NCBI RefSeq assembly: GCF_028285715.1
Contig: NZ_JANQOO010000035.1
Location: 248,001-312,000 of the forward strand
Length of the DNA: 64,000 nucleotides
Origin: Ulvibacterium sp.
GTDB taxonomy: Bacteria; Bacteroidota; Bacteroidia; Flavobacteriales; Flavobacteriaceae
Reading direction: 5' to 3'
Shown here in pieces: positions 51,601 through 61,078 of this stretch (positions are counted from its first letter, which is position 1; the number at the start of each line of letters is the position of its first letter). The notes under the pieces are model-generated. The model saw only the letters and a list, made by a program, of their open reading frames with translations, was not told where the DNA came from and ran no database searches. The position numbers and the translations under genes were made by a program.

Positions 51601-53484
51601 ATGGGCCGAAAATACGTTTTCGATTTTGATAGTACCTTAACCAGGGTAGAGGCCTTGGATGTTCTAGCCGAAATGACTTTGCAGGGAAGATCAGATCGAG
51701 AAGAAATCGTCAACAAGATTCAGGAAATCACTAATTTGGGAATAGACGGGGATATTTCCTTTACGGAGTCTTTGGAACGTCGGATTAAATTGCTAAACGC
51801 AAAAAAGAAAGACCTGGACGGTTTGGTAGTAGAACTTCGCCAAAAAATCTCTAAATCCATAGCGTCGAACAAGGAGTTTTTTGAGAAGTTTTCAGATGAT
51901 ATTTATGTTATTTCCTGTGGTTTCAAAGAGTTTATAGATCCTATTGTAGCGGAATACAATATTCCATCCGACCGCGTATATGCCAATACCTTTAAGTTTG
52001 ACAAATCCGGAAACATCATAGGTTTTGATGAGACCAATGTGCTATCCTCCCATAACGGAAAAATAGAGTGTCTAAAGGGGTTGGATTTGGACGGGGAGGT
52101 TCAGGTCATCGGGGACGGATATAGCGATTATGTAATGCGGGAAGCTGGAATTGCCCATAAATTCTTTGCTTATACGGAGAATGTGCATCGTGAAAAGGCC
52201 GCGAACAATGCCGACCATATTGCACCCAACTTGGATGAGTTTTTATTCGTGAACGATTTGCCCAGGAACATTTCCTATCCTAAAAACCGTATTAAAATTC
52301 TATTGCTGGAAAATGTTCATCCGGCCGCTTTTGACAACCTTTCCGAAGATGGTTTTTCCGTGGAGCTGGTAAAGCATAGTCTTACTGAAGAAGAGTTGAT
52401 CGAAAAAATTAAAGGTGTCCATGTATTGGGAATTCGCTCCAAGACACAAGTGACGAAGCGGGTTTTGGATGCGGCCAATAAATTGTTGGTCATTGGGGCC
52501 TTCTGCATCGGGACAAAACAGATAGAGCTGGACTATGCCAAGAAAAAAGGAGTGGTCGTCTTTAATGCACCCTATAGTAATACACGCTCAGTCGTGGAAT
52601 TGGCCATTGGTGAAATTATTATGCTGATGCGAAATGTGTTTCCACGTAGTACGGAGATACATAAAGGCCAATGGAACAAGACCGCAGTAAACTCCAGGGA
52701 GGTCCGCGGGAAAAACTTAGGTATTGTAGGGTACGGGAATATTGGTAAACAATTATCCGTTTTGGCCGAGGCAATCGGTATGCGGGTGTACTATTACGAT
52801 ATAGAGGATAAGCTTGCCTTGGGCAATGCGGTAAAGTGTGATACGTTGGAGGACCTTTTGAACGTTTCCGATGTGGTTACCGTACACATTGATGACAACC
52901 AAGCAAACAAAAACTTTATTGGCGAGCGCGAAATTAACCAGATGCGGGATGGTGCCATGCTCATTAACCTATCACGGGGATTTGTCATTGATATTACAGC
53001 CCTTACGGAGGCGCTTAAAAGTGGAAAATTATCAGGTGCCGCAGTAGACGTATATCCTGAGGAACCTAGAAGTAATGGTGAATTCAAAACAGAATTACAA
53101 GGACTCGCAAACGTAATCCTAACACCTCATGTTGGGGGCAGCACAGAGGAGGCCCAACGGGATATCGCCGATTTCGTGCCCAATAAGATTATGGATTATA
53201 TCAACTCCGGTAATACGGTAGATGCTGTTAACTTCCCCAACATTCGTCTGCCAAAGCAGAACAATGCCCATCGCTTTCTTCACATACATAAAAATATCCC
53301 AGGTATTATGGCCCACATCAATGAGGTCCTGGCCAAGTATGAGATGAATATCGTAGGACAATACCTTTCTACGGATAGTGAGGTGGGCTACGTAATCACC
53401 GATTTGGACAAGGAATACAATAAAGACGTAATGAAGGCCCTAAAAAAGGTAGAGCATACCATTAAATTTAGGGTGCTATATTAA
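51601..53484 (+). CDS. serA: Phosphoserine phosphatase-phosphoglycerate dehydrogenase fusion (SerB-SerA)
   Basis: The protein has 627 residues from the ATG at 51601. Residues 1-225 are a HAD phosphatase: DFDSTLT (Asp8, Asp10), Ser105 in VISCGF, Lys154 and GDGYSD (Asp172, Asp176). Residues ~230-540 are D-3-phosphoglycerate dehydrogenase with GIVGYGNIGKQ for NAD and active-site arginine (NLSRGF), glutamate (YPEEP) and histidine (LTPHVGG). An ACT domain ends the protein (KNIPGIMAHINEVLAKYEMN). It joins the first and last steps of serine synthesis; the middle enzyme SerC is elsewhere. Confidence 0.92.
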   Translation: MGRKYVFDFDSTLTRVEALDVLAEMTLQGRSDREEIVNKIQEITNLGIDGDISFTESLERRIKLLNAKKKDLDGLVVELRQKISKSIASNKEFFEKFSDDIYVISCGFKEFIDPIVAEYNIPSDRVYANTFKFDKSGNIIGFDETNVLSSHNGKIECLKGLDLDGEVQVIGDGYSDYVMREAGIAHKFFAYTENVHREKAANNADHIAPNLDEFLFVNDLPRNISYPKNRIKILLLENVHPAAFDNLSEDGFSVELVKHSLTEEELIEKIKGVHVLGIRSKTQVTKRVLDAANKLLVIGAFCIGTKQIELDYAKKKGVVVFNAPYSNTRSVVELAIGEIIMLMRNVFPRSTEIHKGQWNKTAVNSREVRGKNLGIVGYGNIGKQLSVLAEAIGMRVYYYDIEDKLALGNAVKCDTLEDLLNVSDVVTVHIDDNQANKNFIGEREINQMRDGAMLINLSRGFVIDITALTEALKSGKLSGAAVDVYPEEPRSNGEFKTELQGLANVILTPHVGGSTEEAQRDIADFVPNKIMDYINSGNTVDAVNFPNIRLPKQNNAHRFLHIHKNIPGIMAHINEVLAKYEMNIVGQYLSTDSEVGYVITDLDKEYNKDVMKALKKVEHTIKFRVLY

Positions 53485-53494
53485 ACGGAGACCC

Positions 53495-53968
53495 TTACCT
53501 ATGATGATAGGGCTCGTTCCTTAAAATGGTAAAAGCGCGGTACACTTGCTCAATGAAGAATAGGCGCACCATTTGATGCGAAAATGTCATTTTGGAAAGG
53601 CTAATCATTCCTTCGGCTCTCTGATAGACCGCCTCACTAAAACCATAGGGCCCACCAACGGTAAAAATCAATTGTTTAATTCCCGAATTCATTTTCTTTT
53701 GCAAGAAGTCGGAGAATTCGACCGAGGTATAGGTTTTTCCTCTTTCATCCAATAAAACCAAGACATCCGAGGGGCTTAATTTTTTTATGATTGCTTGGCC
53801 TTCTTTTTCCTTTTGTTGTGATTCCGATAGATTTTGTACGTTCTTTAGGTCGGTAATAAACTCCAATTCGAATTTCACATAGTGTTTCAATCTATTTTCA
53901 TAATTTGAAATTAGTTGAATCAGTGATTTGCCGTCTGTCTTCCCAACAACAAGTAGTTTAACTTTCAC
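53495..53968 (-). CDS. rlmH: 23S rRNA pseudouridine-1915 N3-methyltransferase
   Basis: The protein has 157 residues from the GTG at 53968 (another GTG at 53971 gives one more residue). It is a SPOUT methyltransferase with FTVGGPYGFSEAVYQRAE and MTFSHQMVRLFFIEQVYRAFTILRNEPYHH, the diagnostic C-terminus of RlmH. It methylates helix 69 of assembled 70S ribosomes. It converges on the SerB-SerA gene with 10 bases between stops. The GTG start lies only four bases from a -7 box, implying a leaderless message. Confidence 0.93.
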   Translation of the reverse strand: MKVKLLVVGKTDGKSLIQLISNYENRLKHYVKFELEFITDLKNVQNLSESQQKEKEGQAIIKKLSPSDVLVLLDERGKTYTSVEFSDFLQKKMNSGIKQLIFTVGGPYGFSEAVYQRAEGMISLSKMTFSHQMVRLFFIEQVYRAFTILRNEPYHHR

Positions 53969-53972
53969 CACG

Positions 53973-53980
53973 CAAATGTA
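53973..53980 (-). promoter_or_regulatory. Possible -7 box of rlmH
   Basis: The minus strand reads TACATTTG followed by CGTGGTG. The start codon falls at the expected transcription start, so the site is either false or gives a leaderless mRNA. Confidence 0.4.
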
Positions 53981-54086
53981 ATGGGAACAAATGAAAAGTA
54001 TACCCTAAAATTCGATTATCCGTTTGGAATTTAAATCGGGTACCCAAAAAACATTTCACTAATTTTATCGGACCAAATTTTCTTTA

Positions 54087-54944
54087 ATGATTTCAGAAGA
54101 ACAGTTTCAAAAAGAGTTGGGGATTATCATTCACAATGCTATTCGTGAAGACGTTGGTGATGGTGATCACAGTTCGCTGGCCTGTATTCCGGATTCGGCA
54201 ACAGGCAAGGCCAAACTTTTGATCAAGGACACAGGTGTTTTGGCCGGTGTAGATTTTGCCAAACAGGTTTTTACCTTCGTGGATGCGGAGATGGAAGTGG
54301 AGGTTTTATTGGAGGATGGGTCGTCGGTGAAATACGGGGATATTGCATTTTATGTTTCAGGAAGTTCGCGGAGCATCTTAAAGGCCGAGCGTCTGGTGCT
54401 TAATGCAATGCAACGTATGAGCGCCATAGCTACAAAAACACAATCCTATGTGCACTTGTTGAAAGGTACCAAGGCAAAAATTTTGGATACGCGAAAGACT
54501 ACTCCTGGTATTCGTGCCCTGGAAAAATGGGCCGTAAAGATAGGAGGAGGAGAAAATCACAGATTTGCGTTATATGATATGATCATGCTAAAGGACAACC
54601 ACATAGATTTTGCCGGAGGTATTCCAGAGGCTATTCAAAAGACCCAAAACTATTTAAGGGAAACCGATAGGGATTTAAAGATAATCGTAGAAGCAAGGAA
54701 TTTAAGGGAAGTAAATCAAATTTTGGAATCCGGAGGTGTCTATCGCATCCTACTGGATAATTTTAACTACGAAGATACCCGAAAGGCCGTTTCAATTATT
54801 GGCGATACTTGCCTGACGGAATCATCGGGAGGAATAAATGAGAGCACGCTTCGTAAATATGCGGAATGTGGTGTCGACTATATTTCTTCCGGTGCCCTTA
54901 CGCATTCCGTCCATAACATGGATTTAAGCCTAAAAGCGGTATAG
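54087..54944 (+). CDS. nadC: Nicotinate-nucleotide diphosphorylase, carboxylating
   Basis: The 285-residue protein has the quinolinate phosphoribosyltransferase motifs ILDTRKTTPGIRALEKWAVKIGGGENHR, DMIMLKDNHID and LTESSGGINEST. It converts quinolinate and PRPP to nicotinate mononucleotide in NAD synthesis. NadA and NadB are not in the window. Its stop is directly adjacent to the next start (TAG then ATG), so translation is coupled to the YihY gene. Confidence 0.95.
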   Translation: MISEEQFQKELGIIIHNAIREDVGDGDHSSLACIPDSATGKAKLLIKDTGVLAGVDFAKQVFTFVDAEMEVEVLLEDGSSVKYGDIAFYVSGSSRSILKAERLVLNAMQRMSAIATKTQSYVHLLKGTKAKILDTRKTTPGIRALEKWAVKIGGGENHRFALYDMIMLKDNHIDFAGGIPEAIQKTQNYLRETDRDLKIIVEARNLREVNQILESGGVYRILLDNFNYEDTRKAVSIIGDTCLTESSGGINESTLRKYAECGVDYISSGALTHSVHNMDLSLKAV

Positions 54945-55919
54945 ATGTCATTGGAAATTGAGAAAAGGATTGAAAAGATTCCAATAATCAACAAACTGGC
55001 AGTTCTCTTGAAACGTATAAAGCTCCCGGCTTTTGAAGGGCTTTCCCTGTACGATTTGATAGAAATGTATATTGTGGGGATATTTCAGGGTGCACTCTCT
55101 ACCAGGGCCAGTGCCATAGCCTTTAGCCTATTCATGGCCTTGTTTCCCCTTCTGATTTTTATGGTAACCCTTGTACCGTTTTTGGTTTCCTATCTTAGCT
55201 TGGGCAATGCAGATTTTGACAGTGAGTTCTTATCCTTTTTGGAATCGTTTCTTCCCACGGCCACCGGGGAATACTTTGGGGAGATCTATCAGCAGATTAA
55301 AGATCAAAAAAGGGGCGGTCTACTGTCCTCCGCTTTTTTGATTTCTATCTTTCTAATGGCCAATGGAGTTAATGCCATTTTTGGAGGATTTGAAAACTCG
55401 TATCATGTAGACCTTACCCGCAATTTCATCAGGCAGTATGGGTACGCTTTGATGGTGGGTTTAATATTGTCCGTCCTTATTATAGTCGGTTTTGTGGCTT
55501 TTGTCTACTTTGAGGTATACGTTTTGGGCTATCTCAGCGAATTTGCGGCAAGGACCGGAGGTTACGTGTTAGGGGAAGACGATATCATCGGGGTTCAGAT
55601 CGCCAAGTTTTTGTTCTTCATCATTTTGTCCTATTTAACCGTAGCCATTCTGTATTATTTTGGTACCACGGAGGGAAAAAAAGCTCGATTTTTCTCTTCT
55701 GGGGCACTTATGACGACCCTGTTGTTTATTTTAACCTCATATTTGTTCGGGGTCTATGTAGAAAAGTTTGCCCGATACAATGAATTATATGGGGCTTTGG
55801 GCGGATTGTTGATTTTAATGGTCTATATATGGTTAAATTCAAATATATTGCTACTTGGTTTTGAACTGAACGCGTCCTTGAATTCCCTAAGAAAAAACTA
55901 CAAAAAGAAAGATGGCTAA
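54945..55919 (+). CDS. YihY/BrkB family integral membrane protein
   Basis: The 324-residue protein has six membrane helices, with ASAIAFSLFMALFPLLIF near residue 60 and LYGALGGLLILMVYIWLNSNILLLGFELNA at the C-terminus. These match the YihY family, which was once called ribonuclease BN by error. The function is unknown; export of lipids or solutes has been suggested. It begins one base after nadC and overlaps the DUF2147 start by eight bases. Confidence 0.9.
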   Translation: MSLEIEKRIEKIPIINKLAVLLKRIKLPAFEGLSLYDLIEMYIVGIFQGALSTRASAIAFSLFMALFPLLIFMVTLVPFLVSYLSLGNADFDSEFLSFLESFLPTATGEYFGEIYQQIKDQKRGGLLSSAFLISIFLMANGVNAIFGGFENSYHVDLTRNFIRQYGYALMVGLILSVLIIVGFVAFVYFEVYVLGYLSEFAARTGGYVLGEDDIIGVQIAKFLFFIILSYLTVAILYYFGTTEGKKARFFSSGALMTTLLFILTSYLFGVYVEKFARYNELYGALGGLLILMVYIWLNSNILLLGFELNASLNSLRKNYKKKDG

Positions 55920-56346
55920 AAGATTTTTTGTTTTCGGTGTTTGCTTGTTCCTTACTTATACGGTAAGCTCGCAAAGCGTTTTTGGACAATGGAAGACTAT
56001 TGATGATAGGACGGGTAACCCCAAGGCAATCGTAAGTATTTATGAGATGGACGGATTGATGCATGGGAAAATTGTCAAGATTTTGGAGAAAGGTAAGGAG
56101 AACGCACGGTGTATCAAGTGTGATGGAGACCGAAAGAATAAACCCATAGTTGGAATGAAGATTATAGATAGCCTTGAAAAGAATTCGGATGGAGAGTGGA
56201 AGGGCAAGACCTTGTTCGATCCTGAGCAAGGCATGACCTTTAAGTGCAAGATTTGGTTGAACCCCAAAAACCAAAACGAACTAAAAGTACGTGGATATTT
56301 GGCATTCTTTTACCGGACGCAAACCTGGATTAGGGTAGAGGGATAG
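55912..56346 (+). CDS. DUF2147 secreted protein
   Basis: This 144-residue protein has a signal peptide ending SSQS, then VFGQWKTIDDRTGNPKAIVSIYEMDG and DPEQGMTFKCKIWLN, the DUF2147 signature. The family is small, secreted and of unknown function, with a beta-barrel-like body. It overlaps the YihY gene by eight bases and is 14 bases from priA, so it lies in a nadC-yihY-DUF2147-priA run. Confidence 0.87.
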   Translation: MAKRFFVFGVCLFLTYTVSSQSVFGQWKTIDDRTGNPKAIVSIYEMDGLMHGKIVKILEKGKENARCIKCDGDRKNKPIVGMKIIDSLEKNSDGEWKGKTLFDPEQGMTFKCKIWLNPKNQNELKVRGYLAFFYRTQTWIRVEG

Positions 56347-56360
56347 AAGGCGATGGTACT

Positions 56361-58817
56361 ATGCAATACTTCATCAACGTTGTTTTACCGATTCCCTTAG
56401 AAAGACTTTTCACCTACAGTATTTCCAAGGCCGAAGCCGAATTGCTGAGCCCTGGAATCCGTGTAACCGTACCTTTTGGAAAATCCAAGATATACTCCGC
56501 TTTGGTATATGAGATTCACACTAGGCCGCCCGAAGTATATGAAGCCAAGGAAATCCACGAAATTCTAGACCAACAGCCTGTAGTAAACCCGCTACAGTTG
56601 CAACATTGGAAATGGATCGCCGAATACTATATGTGCACCTTGGGCGAGGTCTTTAGGACGGCAGTGCCCAGTGCATTTTTGTTGGAGAGCGAGACATTGG
56701 TTTTAAAAAACCAGGAGGTCAATGTAAATGAAAATGACCTTAAGGATGATGAGTTTTTGGTGTATGAGGCGCTACAATACCAATCTTTCATAAAAGCCAA
56801 TGAGATATCCGCGATTGTGGATCGAAAAAATGTACTCCCCATCTTAAACCGATTGTTGAAAAAAAATATTATCCGCCTAAGGGAAGAAGTGTATGAGCGG
56901 TACAAGCCTAAATTGGTCCGTTATGTAAAACTTGGTGACGCGTATAGTTCTGAGGAAAAACTAGAAGACCTATTGGTATCCCTTGCCCGTGCCCCAAAAC
57001 AGAGTCAGGCGGTACTTGCACTCTTTCAGCTTCAGTCCGGGAAAAAGGGCCCCATAAAGATTACCGATTTGGAAAAGGGCGGCAATAGCTCCAAAGCGGT
57101 CATAAAGTCACTCATAGATAAAGGGGTCTTGGAAGAGTATTTTGTACGGACTGATCGCGTGGTCTACGAAGGGGGTGATGGGGGTTCGGAAGTGAAGTCA
57201 TTGAATCCAAATCAAAAAAGTGCTTTAGATGACATTTTTAAAAGTTTTGCAGAACAGAAAGTTACCCTGTTGCATGGTGTTACATCGTCCGGCAAGACGG
57301 AAATTTATATAAAATTGTTGGAAAAGTATGTGGATTCGGGAAAACAGGCTTTATATCTTTTGCCTGAAATTGCACTCACCACTCAGCTTATAGCTAGGCT
57401 GAGGGATTACTTTGGCGAAAAAGTATCCGTTTATCATTCCAAATATAGTTTACATGAACGGGTAGAGGTTTGGAACAATGTATTGCACTCGGAAACAAAG
57501 GCCCAAATTATAATTGGTGCACGGTCTGCATTATTTCTGCCCTATTCGGACTTGGGCCTGATTATCGTGGATGAGGAACATGAAAACTCCTTTAAACAGT
57601 TTGACCCGGCACCAAGATATCATGCCAGGGATGCCGCCATAGTATTGGGAAACCTTCATGGGGCCCATGTCCTATTAGGTTCCGCTACCCCTAGCGTTGA
57701 AAGTTTCTACAATGTACAGACCGGTAAATTTGGCTATACTACTATCAATAGACGTTTTGGTAATGTCCTTATGCCCGATATTGAATTAGTGGATTTAAAG
57801 GAACAGACACGCAAACGAAAAATGAAAGGACATTTTTCGGAACGCCTTTTGGAGGAGATTACCGAAACCCTGGATGCCAAGGAGCAGATTATTATCTTCC
57901 AAAATAGAAGGGGGTATGCGCCAATTGTGGAATGTACCACATGTGGACATTCGCCACAATGTCCCAATTGTGATGTTAGTTTAACCTATCATCAATATAG
58001 GAAGCAATTGCGCTGTCATTATTGCGGGTATCATATGGCGTTGCAGGAAACATGTCAAGCCTGCGGCAGTCCAACTTTGGATACCAAAGGCTTTGGAACC
58101 GAACAAATACAGGAAGAGCTTCAGAAATTATTTCCCAGTACCAGAACGGCCCGTATGGATTTGGATACAACAAGAGGAAAACACGGTTACGAAAAAATAA
58201 TCACGGCATTTGAACAACAGGAAATCGATATTCTTGTAGGTACCCAAATGCTGACCAAGGGATTGGATTTTCGAAACGTGAACTTGGTGGGAATCATGAA
58301 TGCGGATTCACTACTTAATTTTCCCGATTACAGGGCACATGAAAGAGCCTTTCAGTTGATGACCCAGGTAGCCGGTAGGGCAGGGCGTACCAAAAAAAGA
58401 GGTAAGGTCATTATTCAGAGCTACAATCCCTATCATCAAATATTAAAGCAAGTATCTACCAATGACTATGGGGGTATGTACTCTGAACAAATCTATGAAC
58501 GGGAACAATACAAATACCCGCCTATAAATAGGATAATCAAAATCACCTTTAAGCATAAAAATTTCAATGTCCTCAATGAGGCTGCCGAATGGTTTGCCAG
58601 GTCCCTTAGAAATGTATTTGGCGAAAACGTTTTGGGTCCGGAATATCCGCCAATAGCCCGTATACGCAATCAATATCTAAAAAATGTATTGCTAAAAATA
58701 AATAGACAATGGACGCTTTCACAGACCAAGGAAGGTATTAAAAGAATAGAAAAATCGTTCAATGCTATTTCGCAGTACCGGGGGGTTCGTGTAATCTATA
58801 ACGTAGACCATATTTGA
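56361..58817 (+). CDS. priA: Primosomal protein N' (replication restart helicase PriA)
   Basis: The 818-residue protein carries an N-terminal DNA-binding domain (VVLPIPLERLFTYSIS), Walker A HGVTSSGKTEIY, the DEEH box IIVDEEHENS, a zinc-binding cluster with paired cysteines (CTTCGHSPQCPNC and CHYCGYH), and the helicase part with QVAGRAGRTKKRG. It reloads the replisome at stalled forks. Full length with all motifs. It ends a plus-strand run that starts at nadC. Confidence 0.95.
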   Translation: MQYFINVVLPIPLERLFTYSISKAEAELLSPGIRVTVPFGKSKIYSALVYEIHTRPPEVYEAKEIHEILDQQPVVNPLQLQHWKWIAEYYMCTLGEVFRTAVPSAFLLESETLVLKNQEVNVNENDLKDDEFLVYEALQYQSFIKANEISAIVDRKNVLPILNRLLKKNIIRLREEVYERYKPKLVRYVKLGDAYSSEEKLEDLLVSLARAPKQSQAVLALFQLQSGKKGPIKITDLEKGGNSSKAVIKSLIDKGVLEEYFVRTDRVVYEGGDGGSEVKSLNPNQKSALDDIFKSFAEQKVTLLHGVTSSGKTEIYIKLLEKYVDSGKQALYLLPEIALTTQLIARLRDYFGEKVSVYHSKYSLHERVEVWNNVLHSETKAQIIIGARSALFLPYSDLGLIIVDEEHENSFKQFDPAPRYHARDAAIVLGNLHGAHVLLGSATPSVESFYNVQTGKFGYTTINRRFGNVLMPDIELVDLKEQTRKRKMKGHFSERLLEEITETLDAKEQIIIFQNRRGYAPIVECTTCGHSPQCPNCDVSLTYHQYRKQLRCHYCGYHMALQETCQACGSPTLDTKGFGTEQIQEELQKLFPSTRTARMDLDTTRGKHGYEKIITAFEQQEIDILVGTQMLTKGLDFRNVNLVGIMNADSLLNFPDYRAHERAFQLMTQVAGRAGRTKKRGKVIIQSYNPYHQILKQVSTNDYGGMYSEQIYEREQYKYPPINRIIKITFKHKNFNVLNEAAEWFARSLRNVFGENVLGPEYPPIARIRNQYLKNVLLKINRQWTLSQTKEGIKRIEKSFNAISQYRGVRVIYNVDHI

Positions 58818-58903
58818 GTTGCTATGGACTGCTCTGGTTGTGCAGTCCCGTTTTCATCAAATAAAGCCTTGGATACCTTTTTGGTTCTACTGGTGCTCAA
58901 AAA

Positions 58904-58931
58904 AATGGCCGCTTTCTAGGAAGCGGCCATT
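58904..58931. terminator. Bidirectional terminator between priA and the LytTR regulator
   Basis: AATGGCCGCTT and AAGCGGCCATT pair perfectly around a six-base loop, with A-rich sequence before and T-rich sequence after. It lies between the converging genes. Confidence 0.88.
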
Positions 58932-58958
58932 GTTCTATTTTATAGCAAAGTAAAAGTA

Positions 58959-59651
58959 CTAGACATTGCTCAACGCTTCTGCCAATTCCGTCTTCTTGTT
59001 TCGGCTCAAAGGAATAGATCGTCCACTTACTTCAACATTTTTACTGTTGAATTTTTCTACTTTTTCCAGATTTACGATATAGGATTTATGGATTCGAAGA
59101 AATTTTTCCTGTGGCAATTGCTTTTCAAAGGATTTCATTGTAGATAAAATTACAATATTGGCCTCATCAGTTACCAATTTAATGTAATCTCCCAATGCTT
59201 CTATCCATTTAATATCATTAAGGACAACTTTTCTTTTCTTAAGGTTACTCTTCACAAAAATATGTTCCTCGTCTTCATTTACCCTGTGCATCTGCTCATA
59301 CTTGGATACAGCCCGTCGAACGGAGGCATCAAAACGCGCCATGGTAATAGGCTTGTGCAAATAATCCGTAACGTCGTAGTCAAAAGCTTTAAGGGCGTAA
59401 TCGGGCTTGCCGGTAATCAAAATTACTTGTGGACTGTTCTCAAGGGATTCGAGTAGGTCAAAACCATTGATGATAGGCATTTCAACATCGAGGAAAATTA
59501 AGTCGATTTCGTTATTTTTAATGCCATTCTTAGCCTCTATCGCATTGCTATACTCGGCAACCATTGCAAGATTTGGGTGGTTGTTGACTAGCTTGGCGAC
59601 TGCCATTCGCTGCATCGACGAATCGTCAACAATAATGCTTCTTAATTTCAT
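58959..59651 (-). CDS. LytTR-family response regulator, orphan
   Basis: The 230-residue protein has a receiver domain with the acidic pocket IVDDSSMQR, the phospho-acceptor LIFLDVEMPIINGFD and the KP motif LHKPITM, then a LytTR DNA-binding domain (HIFVKSNLKKRKVVLNDIKWIEALGDYIKL). It would bind DNA when phosphorylated. No histidine kinase lies in the window. In Bacteroidota the kinase partner is often unlinked. It is divergent from the ribosomal operon across a 231-base gap. Confidence 0.93.
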   Translation of the reverse strand: MKLRSIIVDDSSMQRMAVAKLVNNHPNLAMVAEYSNAIEAKNGIKNNEIDLIFLDVEMPIINGFDLLESLENSPQVILITGKPDYALKAFDYDVTDYLHKPITMARFDASVRRAVSKYEQMHRVNEDEEHIFVKSNLKKRKVVLNDIKWIEALGDYIKLVTDEANIVILSTMKSFEKQLPQEKFLRIHKSYIVNLEKVEKFNSKNVEVSGRSIPLSRNKKTELAEALSNV

Positions 59652-59827
59652 AAAGGTTGATTTGTGGGGTTAAATCATCGACAAATTACTGAAAAAACCC
59701 GTTCAACTGCAATAAAAGTTGTAAACATTGTACGGAATCCTGTGTAATTGGCAATGACCATAGTTTAAGATTTGGTTAAGTTCAATTTTAACGATTGTTA
59801 GTCTATAACGAAGATTTTTTCATTTTC

Positions 59828-59858
59828 TTGTGAAGTGTGTCAAATATTCTTATTTTTG
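59828..59858 (+). promoter_or_regulatory. Promoter of the rpsF-rpsR-rplI operon
   Basis: TTG at 59828-59830 and TATTTTTG at 59851-59858 are 20 bases apart and followed by CGC, as in the other strong promoters here. The leader is only about 18 bases, too short for a structured S6:S18 binding element. Confidence 0.7.
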
Positions 59859-59882
59859 CGCTCCTAAAAATTTAAAATCATT

Positions 59883-60221
59883 ATGAACCATTACGAAACT
59901 GTTTTCATTTTAAATCCCGTTCTATCTGATACTCAGATAGAGGAAACAGTTAAGAAATTTGAGGATTTCTTAATTAAGAATGGCGCCAAAATGGTCTCCA
60001 AGGAAAACTGGGGACTTAAAAAATTGGCTTATGCCATACAGCACAAGAAAAGTGGTTTTTACCATTTGTTCGAATTTACCGCTCCGGGCGAAGTTATAGG
60101 CCCATATGAGCAGGAGTTTAGAAGGGACGAACGCATAATGCGTTTTCTTACCGTGAGATTGGATAAACATGCCATTGAATGGGCGGAAAAAAGAAGGACA
60201 AGGTTAAAGACTAAAGCGTAA
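59883..60221 (+). CDS. rpsF: 30S ribosomal protein S6
   Basis: The 112-residue protein begins [21 protein letters not shown] and contains [23 protein letters not shown], which is typical S6. It pairs with S18 at the platform of the small subunit. First gene of the rpsF-rpsR-rplI operon; five bases separate it from rpsR. The C-terminal end is basic, without the glutamate tail seen in enterobacteria. Confidence 0.96.
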   Translation: MNHYETVFILNPVLSDTQIEETVKKFEDFLIKNGAKMVSKENWGLKKLAYAIQHKKSGFYHLFEFTAPGEVIGPYEQEFRRDERIMRFLTVRLDKHAIEWAEKRRTRLKTKA

Positions 60222-60226
60222 AGAAC

Positions 60227-60523
60227 ATGGCAACATTACAACAACAGGCAAAAGGAAAAAAAGATGGGGAAATTAGGTATTTGACCCCCCTGAATATTGA
60301 GACCAATACCAAGAAAAAATATTGTAGGTTCAAAAAATCCGGTATTAAATATATTGATTATAAGGATGCCGATTTTTTGATGAAATTGGTGAACGAGCAG
60401 GGAAAGTTACTCCCGAGAAGACTTACGGGTACTTCTTTGAAATATCAACGAAAAGTGGCACAAGCCGTAAAACGCGCCCGTCATTTGGCTTTAATGCCCT
60501 ACGTAGGCGATTTGTTAAAATAA
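60227..60523 (+). CDS. rpsR: 30S ribosomal protein S18
   Basis: The 98-residue protein contains [22 protein letters not shown] and the basic core [31 protein letters not shown], which identify S18. The N-terminal 25 residues are an extension rich in glutamine and lysine, longer than in Escherichia coli. Middle gene of the operon; rplI follows after 12 bases. Confidence 0.96.
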   Translation: MATLQQQAKGKKDGEIRYLTPLNIETNTKKKYCRFKKSGIKYIDYKDADFLMKLVNEQGKLLPRRLTGTSLKYQRKVAQAVKRARHLALMPYVGDLLK

Positions 60524-60535
60524 AAGGAACCGAAG

Positions 60536-60988
60536 ATGGAAGTTATATTAAAACAAGATGTGGAACACTTGGGTTTCAAAGACGATTTGGTAAGTGTAAA
60601 AAACGGCTACGGTAGAAACTACCTTATCCCCAAAGGTTTGGCTACCATGGCGACGCCTTCGGCCAAAAAGGTTTTGGAAGAAACTTTAAGACAAAGGGCC
60701 CATAAAGAAAAATCTATCGTGGATGCTGCCAATAAGACGGCTGAGGCTTTGAAAGGACTAGAACTTAAAATACCGGCCAAAACAGGTGCTGGTGATAAAC
60801 TTTTTGGTTCGGTTACTACCATTGATCTAGCGGCGGCCCTTCAAAAGGAAGGACATGAAATAGACAAAAAATATATTGCCATTCAGGGAGGTACTGTAAA
60901 ACGTACAGGACCCTACAATGCACAAATTAGATTACATCGCGAGGTAGTTTTGGATTTCCCCTTTGAGGTTATCGCTGAGCAAAAATAG
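60536..60988 (+). CDS. rplI: 50S ribosomal protein L9
   Basis: The 150-residue protein begins MEVILKQDVEHLGFKDDLVSVKNGYGRNYLIP, which defines L9, with a long helix linking to the C-terminal domain (KYIAIQGGTVKRTGPYNAQIRLHREV). The upstream AAAGGA near 60524 is one of the few purine-rich, Shine-Dalgarno-like sites in the window. Last gene of the operon; a terminator follows after 23 bases. Confidence 0.96.
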   Translation: MEVILKQDVEHLGFKDDLVSVKNGYGRNYLIPKGLATMATPSAKKVLEETLRQRAHKEKSIVDAANKTAEALKGLELKIPAKTGAGDKLFGSVTTIDLAAALQKEGHEIDKKYIAIQGGTVKRTGPYNAQIRLHREVVLDFPFEVIAEQK

Positions 60989-61011
60989 TCTTAATAAGAA
61001 TTAAAAATTTT

Positions 61012-61043
61012 AAAGAGCTGTGCGTGCATAGCTCTTTTTTTTT
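61012..61043 (+). terminator. Terminator of the ribosomal operon
   Basis: AAAGAGCTGTG and CATAGCTCTTT pair (one G-T pair) around a four-base loop, followed by a run of Ts to 61043. Confidence 0.9.
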
Positions 61044-61047
61044 GCCT

Positions 61048-61055
61048 TACTTTTG
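61048..61055 (+). promoter_or_regulatory. -7 box of the Oar-like receptor gene
   Basis: TACTTTTG followed by CACC, directly after the L9 terminator and 23 bases before the start codon. Any -33 element would lie in the terminator stem, and none is seen. Confidence 0.5.
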
Positions 61056-61078
61056 CACCACTAACTCAATCTCTAGCG

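Noticed and set aside
59859..59882. S6:S18-binding leader RNA before rpsF
   Set aside because: Only about 18 bases separate the predicted transcript start from the start codon, too short for that structured element.
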